Below, in pieces: positions 58,701-64,000 of a stretch of DNA of 64,000 nt; position 1 is the first letter of the stretch; every line of letters starts with the position of its first letter. Both the position numbers and the translations under genes were made by a program. The DNA is from Mya arenaria. Taxonomy: Eukaryota; Mollusca; Bivalvia; Myida; Myidae. The DNA lies in assembly GCF_026914265.1 (NCBI RefSeq), contig NC_069123.1, forward strand, positions 53,314,473 through 53,378,472, in the 5' to 3' direction. The notes below the pieces were generated by a model. That model was not told the origin of the DNA and searched no databases. It saw nothing but the letters and a program-made list of their open reading frames with translations.

Positions 58701-61375
58701 AATAACTTTAGTTAGTATTGACCGATATTGATGAAACTTGGTGTGTAAGTTGCTTATGTGAAGAGCTAGCTTGGGATTGCTTTTGAGTAGGGAGGGGCTA
58801 GGGTCAAGGTCACTATTACTTAAAATAGAAAAATGGTCAAGGTCACTGTTACTTAAAATAGAAAAATGGTTTCTGCCCAATAACTTTAGTTAGCATTGAC
58901 AGATATTGATGAAACTTGGTGTGTAGGTAGCTTATGTACAGAGCTAGCTTGGGGTTGCTTTTGAGGGGGGTGGGGCTAATGTCAAGGTCGCCTGTTACTA
59001 AAAATAGAAAAATGGTTTCTGCCCAATAACATAAGTTAGCATTGATAGATATTGATGAAACTTAATGTGTAGGTAGCTTATGTGAAGAGCTAGCTTGGAA
59101 TTGCTTTTAAGTGGCGAGGGGCTAAGGTCAAGGTCACTATTACTAAAAATAGAAAAATGGTTTCCGCCAACAGTAATTTTCTGTTACGTCTCTTTTTGAT
59201 AAAAGTAAAGATAAAGTCATACAACAAATTAATTGGCTATAATTTCTGATTGCCAATAACAAAAACCTGGTTTCGTCACATTGTGGCGCTTCTAGTTTTT
59301 ATATATATATTGGGAAATGAAATATTATGAATATTATTTAATACATGTAATATGTAATATTAGTTACAGATGTAATTTTGCTTTATAATGATGAAGTAAA
59401 TGTTGAGAAATTTTAAACTTATATAAGCAGGGTTCGAATTTAACTTTGAGGAGCACTCGCAAAATTTTGCGACTGCTTTTTGAGGCAACTCGCAAAATGA
59501 AAAATCAACTTGCAATTTTATTATTTGCTTTATTCCCTTATAATATTGTCTAATTAAAGTAGATGTATATTTACACCTAAGACATATTATGAATATCAAA
59601 AAACACAATTTTGAGTGACTCGACTACTAGAACTTGTTGATGGCTTATTCTTTTTGGGGGGTACAAATGACTCATCGGATGCTGGCCGCTTTTTTGATAA
59701 CAAATTGTTCACTTTGGCACTTTGAAGGGTGGGGGGGGGGGGTATATTTACCCTCGCCATCGGGCAATACTCATACGGCAAGCACGCTGCAGATTTCATT
59801 AAGTCTATAGATAAGTATTAAAAACAATAACATTATAAATTTAAAATGAATAAAAGCAACAGTAAATGTAGCGTGGATGCTTTGGACTATAAAATTTATC
59901 TATTTGTCTATTCACTTTGACAGTTGGGCGGATATTCAAAGGTTGATGGGTTTTACTTATAGTGCGCGAAAGCGCTAAATTTAGCCAATGATTGAGCTAG
60001 GTCATTACGTCATTTGTATTCACTTTGTATAATGCACGCCTCGGAGCATCCCAGAAAGATTCGAGTATTGCCTTTTCCGTATTTGTTCTATTTTTGAAAA
60101 CTTACTAGAGCGTGACTCCGTACTGACTTCTCTATACTGGTAGAGTAAACATTCCACTGATATTGGCTGTTTACACTCGACTACGAAGCGGAGTTATTAA
60201 GTTCATGTTTATTCTACTTTCCTTTTAACATTTTGTTGTCTAGAAAAAGCCACTCGCAGAATTTTGCGAGCTTGAATAAAAGTCACTCGCAATTTGCAAA
60301 TGTCGCTCGCATTTTGCGAGCATGCGAGTCTAAATTCGAACCCTGATAAGTAAGGTAAAATATTACGAGACGACTTCAAACTTTGAAAATAAGGCATTTT
60401 ATGACTAAATTGGAAACTCAGGGTAGCCCGAAACATTTGGATTACACGAGGTTTTAGGTAGGGACATGGCATCCTCAAGTTTTTTACAGTTTTATTGTAC
60501 GTAATACATAATGTATCATATATATATTTTGGTCAGGATATGCAATAAATGGTAGTAAAAAGCAATTTCATGCTTAACTTTTGTCAGATTTTTGGCCATT
60601 TGTATACTTGGAAATTCTGAACTGTTGAATTCTGTACTATTTTCACTGGATTGCTGAAAGTCCAGACATTTCCATTGAAATGGAAACGTCTCCATACACA
60701 AATAATGATCTTTTCTGAATTTAAGTAACATTAATATCTCTTTAAAGTAGATGTATATGATGATTGACTGATAGATTCTTAGTTAAATACTAAATAACAC
60801 GCCTTCAAATTGCACCCCCTTTCAAATAATATGCTTTCATTTTTGTGGCCTTTATCACTCCTGTGATGGCACTAGTTTGTTTCTGTTTTATCTGTATCAT
60901 TTGTACAATTAGCTATCTTAAAAAACTGCAGGAGCCATCTGGAAACAATTCCAAGCCACCAAAGGACATAGATGAGGAGGATGATGACTTCCAACCAGTG
61001 GACATCGACCTGAATGCTGTGAAGAATTTGTTGGAGTCATACGGTGCCCAGGAAGGACTTGCCGGCCCCACCTCCAACATCCTGGGCAGCATGGGGCTGG
61101 TTCTGCCCCCTAACTTGGACCACACACCCAACGGAACTACACCTACTAATGAGAATATTGAAACTATAAGTGCTCCATTACCAGCTGAGGGGAACAAAGA
61201 TAAGCCCCAACCGCCCACAGTTCCCCCCAGGGTCAGGGAGAAAGGTAAGCCAGCTCCTCCACCCCGCCCGGTGGTCCCACCCCGAAAGGGGCAATCAAGC
61301 CCTAAATCCCAGGCAGCCAAACCACCACCAAGAGTTTCCCGTTCAAGAATTGACAGCAAGGAAACAGATGTCTAA
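43763..61375 (+). CDS. ECD: ECD (ecdysoneless/SGT1 family)
   Basis: Conserved regulator linked to R2TP, PRPF8-dependent splicing, cell cycle and, in flies, ecdysone synthesis (family knowledge). Exons: 43763-43964, 49088-49205, 51300-51387, 51808-51986, 52225-52366, 52753-52803, 53312-53440, 53689-53823, 54274-54359, 55294-55394, 55678-55843, 56247-56323, 56597-56808, 60932-61375; 2130 nt = 709 aa (human 644). Phases close at every junction. Family landmarks: IWQNEGFKLK, NVEDEWFIVYLLYQLT, FLLIEAADALPKWLNP, NGELHIIPVP, HCFIPAQMAAIL, AFYYRDPMDL, CLYAQLVHQTFQPDRRSG, DLGMKLAHGFEILC, DDSWLTLTPDSLDAML, acidic stretches in exons 12-13 and VDIDLNAVKNLLESYGAQEG. After about residue 628 the tail is proline-rich (PTVPPR, PVVPPR) and ends KETDV. 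The start ATG is the first of its frame and matches the divergent promoter. Confidence 0.94.
43965..49087 (+). other. ECD intron 1 (5.1 kb)
   Basis: No exon of another gene is seen on either strand. It is AT-rich and holds the MITE at 45655-45922. Short frames on both strands lack family resemblance. A TGGTCTAGTGG word at about 45125 resembles a tRNA A-box, but no B-box or cloverleaf follows. Confidence 0.6.
45655..45922. mobile_element. 268-bp MITE with long inverted ends, ECD intron 1
   Basis: Left end ATTGGGCCGATTGTTCAGAA and right end TTCTGAACAATCAGCCCAAT are inverted copies with one mismatch. The similarity continues inward through AAGTTAACAACA and GTTAACG/CGTTAA words for about 75 bp per side. 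Small size and no reading frame point to a non-autonomous DNA element. Confidence 0.85.
49817..49971. repeat. Long perfect-type hairpin in ECD intron 2
   Basis: Arms of about 75 bp around a tight centre GGAGTCCTTCGGACTCC. Outer ends are TAAGGAATGAATTG and CAATTCATTCCTTA-like. Only a few mismatches are visible between the arms. A shorter hairpin TGCGTTCATC/GATGAACGCA lies upstream at about 49412-49435, and both share CAATTGCGTTCAT, so they may belong to one foldback element spanning about 49360-49980. Confidence 0.92.
50207..51184 (+). mobile_element. Dispersed element with palindromic ends, ECD intron 2
   Basis: It starts with a perfect 13-bp hairpin AGCTCTTCTGGCC / GGCCAGAAGAGCT (50207-50219, 50223-50235). 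It ends AGGCCCTTTTGGGCCTCTTGT, a second short palindrome followed by the CTCTTGTT terminus shared with other elements here. The interior has ATGAAACTTGTACAGTATA and CATTACTGGCCACACCC words and no long frame. Non-autonomous; the superfamily is not determined, but a Helitron-like 3' hairpin is possible. Confidence 0.7.
54660..55245. repeat. Decayed tandem repeat (about 3 units) in the ECD intron before exon 10
   Basis: Three diverged units begin at GGAGCACAACTTGAG (about 54719), GGAGCATAACTCGAA (about 54894) and AGAGCATTAGTTGAA (about 55037). Each has CTTCATATACAGATAGAT and GAGAAGTGCA followed by CATAACT. Likely the remains of a pearl-like element. Borders are approximate. Confidence 0.6.
58000..59300 (+). 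mobile_element. Pearl-like element with ~145-180-bp tandem core, last ECD intron
   Basis: The left end AACCAGGTTTTCAACGAAAA has its inverse AAAACCTGGTTT near the right end (59262-59273), and the unit ends GTGGCGCTTCTAG. About eight units carry CTGCCCAATAACTTTAGTTA, GATATTGATGAAACTTGGTG, GAAGAGCTAGCTTGGGATTG and GGGGCTAAGGTCAAGGTCAC. Some units hold an extra duplicated AAGGTCACTGTTACTTAAAA piece. Non-coding. Confidence 0.8.
59429..60347. mobile_element. 919-bp inverted-repeat transposon, last ECD intron
   Basis: Perfect 15-bp terminal inverted repeats CAGGGTTCGAATTTA (59429) and TAAATTCGAACCCTG (60347), flanked by a 5-bp ATAAG on both sides. Subterminal DNA on both ends repeats CTCGCAAAATTTTGCGA-type palindromes. 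A minus-strand frame 59799-59596 begins with ATG and encodes a 67-aa peptide rich in Pro, Ser and Lys (KKRPASDESFVPPKKNKPS), which looks protein-like but matches nothing I know. CAGGG...CCCTG ends resemble hAT elements, though the apparent duplication is 5 bp rather than 8. Non-autonomous. Confidence 0.85.
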
Positions 61376-62937
61376 CAGTCTGCTTATGATGTTCATTACC
61401 TAATTAAAACAACGTTTTTATATTGTGAATTATATGATCTTTTTTTAAGCTTACTAGTACCTGTTTTTCAAAGACAAGAAGTCGAGGTATTGTCATGGCC
61501 TTGGCTTCCTGACACTTCAACCTTTGCAATATCTGAGAAACATTCAAAATATTTCAACCTTTTGGACCTTCAACTTTAATAATTATTGAGTTATGCCATT
61601 TTTTGAGCGTTCACTCCACAGAGCTCTTGTTAAGGTATCGTGATGAGGTCATATTGCATAATAATTATCATTCTCTCAAAAATATAGCACATCTTGTACA
61701 GTTTTCTTTTTAGAAATGTTTATGCCTTCACTGTCATATGTCTCTGCTCCTTCTTCGTGAAATTTTTCACATTTTTTGTTTTAATTTAAACAGAAGATGT
61801 TCTCTCGCAATAATGATCTGCAATATGCAAATACTCTTTTTTATATAATTATGTTAAGCCTAGCTATTGTAACAGTAATTTCTATCTACAGATATGTGTA
61901 GTTCCTTCTTTTAATCAAACAAGATTACCATGCTTTATTATTGTTACCACATTTTATATTGTATCAGCTTAAGTATACATGTACATCATTTTTTTTAAAC
62001 ATTTACTTTTTATACATTGTTCATTTCAAGCATTGACTGGATGTGACTTGTCCTTCATGAAACTTATCTATATGTATGTTTTAAATTGGAACTGACATTT
62101 CTTTCTGCAAAATAGAGAGTTAAATAGAGAGTTTGAGAAATCTCTAAAGTGGTAGTGGACATAATTATAATGCCAATAGTTTACTGCTTAATTCCTGTAA
62201 ATAGCTTTTTACTGATTGCTAAGAAAACTTTTCAAATCAATGTCAACGAAAATTCAATATTTGGTACTGTATATGTAATACAATGAATCAAGGGCTCATC
62301 CCACTACAGATTTAACTCCACATAAAAATTGAAAGAGTTATGTCCTTTTTGCTTTGCACCATTGAATTGTGATTTGATTGATCAAGCATTGTTTAGACAA
62401 AATGTTTATACATGTATATTGTATATGCTTAAATTGTAAACAACATTCCTCTAAATGTATTACCTAGTCATAATATAGGATTAATAAGCAGTGTTAAACC
62501 GTCCACGGATTTGCACTAGAATTGGTGAATATTTTATTTATATTGTTAGCATCTTTGTGACCTTAAATACTCTCTCAGCCTGTGCTCAATCATTTTGTTT
62601 TGTTGACAACATTGACCATTCAAAACATATTTTGCTAGTGAACTATAGTTTACATGATCATTTTGAGACTTGAAATGTTTTTAACTGAACAGTAAAATAT
62701 GGTTTTGTGTGTATCTGGAGTTGGTTTCTGGTCACATTGATCAGCTCTTCCTTTCATGATCACATTTCATGTTCTAGTCCCAACTTCTTATTTGCTATAC
62801 AACATACTGCAAAGTGTGTTCAATAAAACATAGATACTAGCAACAATATGAGAGAAAAAAAGAAGTTGTATCTCCTTTAATATGGCAAAGTTATGTTTTA
62901 ATTCATTTATTATTTTAGCTTGTTTGTTCATCAAAGA
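61376..62937 (+). other. ECD 3'UTR and downstream DNA
   Basis: AT-rich, no coding exon. ATTAAA at 61403-61408 is a proximal and AATAAA at 62822-62827 a distal poly(A) candidate. Between about 61450 and 61630 lies a fragment ending CACAGAGCTCTTGTTA, the shared terminus of the repeat elements described above. Confidence 0.5.
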
Positions 62938-63298
62938 GTCATTGTCATGACTTAGTGCTGTCGGGTCAGCAGCACTGTCATTGCCATGACTCAGTGCTGT
63001 CAGATCAGCAGCACTGTCATTGTCATGCCTCAGTTCTGTCGGGTCGAATGCGCTGTCATTGTCAAGACTTAGTGCTTTTGGGTTGGCAGTGCTGTCATTA
63101 TCATGACTTAGTGCTGTCGGGTTGGCAGTGCTTTTATTGTCTTGACTTAGAGCTGTCGGGTCGGCAGCACTGTCATTATCATGACTAAGTGCTGTCAGGT
63201 CGGCAGTGCTCTCATTGTCATGACTCAAGTGTTGTCGCGTCGGCAGTGCTCTCATTGTCACGACTCAGTGCTGTCAGGTCAGAAGTGCTGTCATTGTA
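62938..63298. repeat. 39-bp minisatellite, about 9 copies
   Basis: The unit is about 39 bp (CATTGTCATGACTTAGTGCT followed by GTCGGGTCAGCAGCACTGT), with about nine copies differing at several positions. Thirty-nine is a multiple of 3, so both strands stay open. The minus strand (63261-62788) gives a 13-residue repeat of the form LSHDNDSAADPTA. One unit has an extra base near 63225, which breaks strict periodicity. More likely non-coding than a protein. Confidence 0.93.
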
Positions 63299-64000
63299 GT
63301 GGAAATTGTTTTGAATTGGCCATTATTCAAAAAGCTCAAGATATGCAAAATTAATGAAACTTAGTACAGATGTTGCAAGAGTCAATATGCATATGTGTAT
63401 TAAGGCTCTGTCTTTTTTGATTTGTCAAATAATGCCCCTTTTCTCCTAAAAGTAGCAGGCCAGCATTTGCATTTCCTTCTAGGCGCTTTTGACCTTGTGC
63501 CATAACCTTCATGTGTTCAGTTTATCTCTTTTGTTTGAATGTAGTTCATTTATTACATTTTCTTAGCATAAACATGCCATCAAACATGTGTCTTCTAGGA
63601 GAGACATAGTTTTTTAAATCATTATTTAATGCACTGATTCTGATAAACAAAATATTGTACATCAGAATGTTGATATCATTGTAGGTTGTACTTTTACCGT
63701 CTTACATGTGTCAAAGTGTTGTGGCTTGTAATTGTATTAAAGCATTCAGTGTTGTGTCAATGAATGTTCAGGTTGACATGCACCCCTGTAGAACCTGGCC
63801 CCAATTTCTTGAAAATACTTAAGCACTATATTATACCCAAGCACCAATAGGAATCGCCTTGTCCTGTACGTCTGTTCTGAGACATTGGGACAATAATATG
63901 TTTTTAGATGTCGACTTCAAACTTGATACACAAATTTACTGTATTGAGGAGAATTGCTGCATATGGCATTTTTAGATTTAATGCTATTTGATTATTTGTA
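63299..64000. other. No gene recognised
   Basis: AT-rich DNA with scattered phrases (GAAACTTAGTACAGATGTTG, AATAATGCCCCTTTT) typical of the decayed repeat elements in this window. No exon is seen before the window ends. Confidence 0.5.

Noticed and set aside
60845..60931. Membrane-segment N-terminus joined to the last ECD exon
   Set aside because: The hydrophobic stretch is translation of the pyrimidine-rich intron end. A clear AG acceptor at 60930-60931 in phase with exon 13 explains the exon start.

Overview
The window is animal nuclear DNA: AT-rich, with many short GT-AG exons and abundant tandem and dispersed repeats. It is most likely from a bivalve mollusc. That is inferred from repeat elements whose ~145-180 bp tandem cores sit between conserved ends, as in the bivalve 'pearl'-type elements, and from lophotrochozoan-looking orthologs of four conserved genes. 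The species cannot be named from the sequence.

Layout. 1-3.1 kb: a 45-bp satellite, then a GC-rich degenerate repeat and an AAT microsatellite. 5.7-7.55 kb: GC-rich short inverted-repeat elements, one partly triplicated in tandem with a 250-bp period. 8.9-26.1 kb (+): a KAT6 (MOZ/MORF) histone acetyltransferase in about 18 coding exons, about 2055 aa. 31.2-29.5 kb (-): a PRXL2A/SelU-family thioredoxin-fold protein with an in-frame TGA at the first redox position (U-x-x-C) and a good SECIS hairpin in its 3'UTR, so a selenoprotein. It converges tail to tail with KAT6. 33.7-40.3 kb: mobile elements, including one element split by a later non-LTR-like insertion and an array with a nuclear-receptor-type DR2 motif in nearly every unit. 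43.6-41.4 kb (-): LAMTOR2, 125 aa in 4 exons. 43.8-61.4 kb (+): ecdysoneless (ECD), 709 aa in 14 exons, with a proline-rich tail ending in a PDZ-ligand-like sequence. LAMTOR2 and ECD are head to head with 161 bp between start codons. 62.9-63.3 kb: a 39-bp minisatellite.

The four genes do not form a pathway. They cover chromatin acetylation (KAT6), a redox selenoprotein (SelU), lysosomal mTORC1 signalling (LAMTOR2) and splicing/R2TP-linked growth control (ECD). Exon joins were chosen by hand from GT-AG sites, reading-phase continuity and remembered family sequence. Phases close exactly for SelU, LAMTOR2 and ECD. In KAT6 the exon 6 to exon 7 join is the one weak junction. No tRNA, rRNA or intact transposase/reverse transcriptase gene was recognised.
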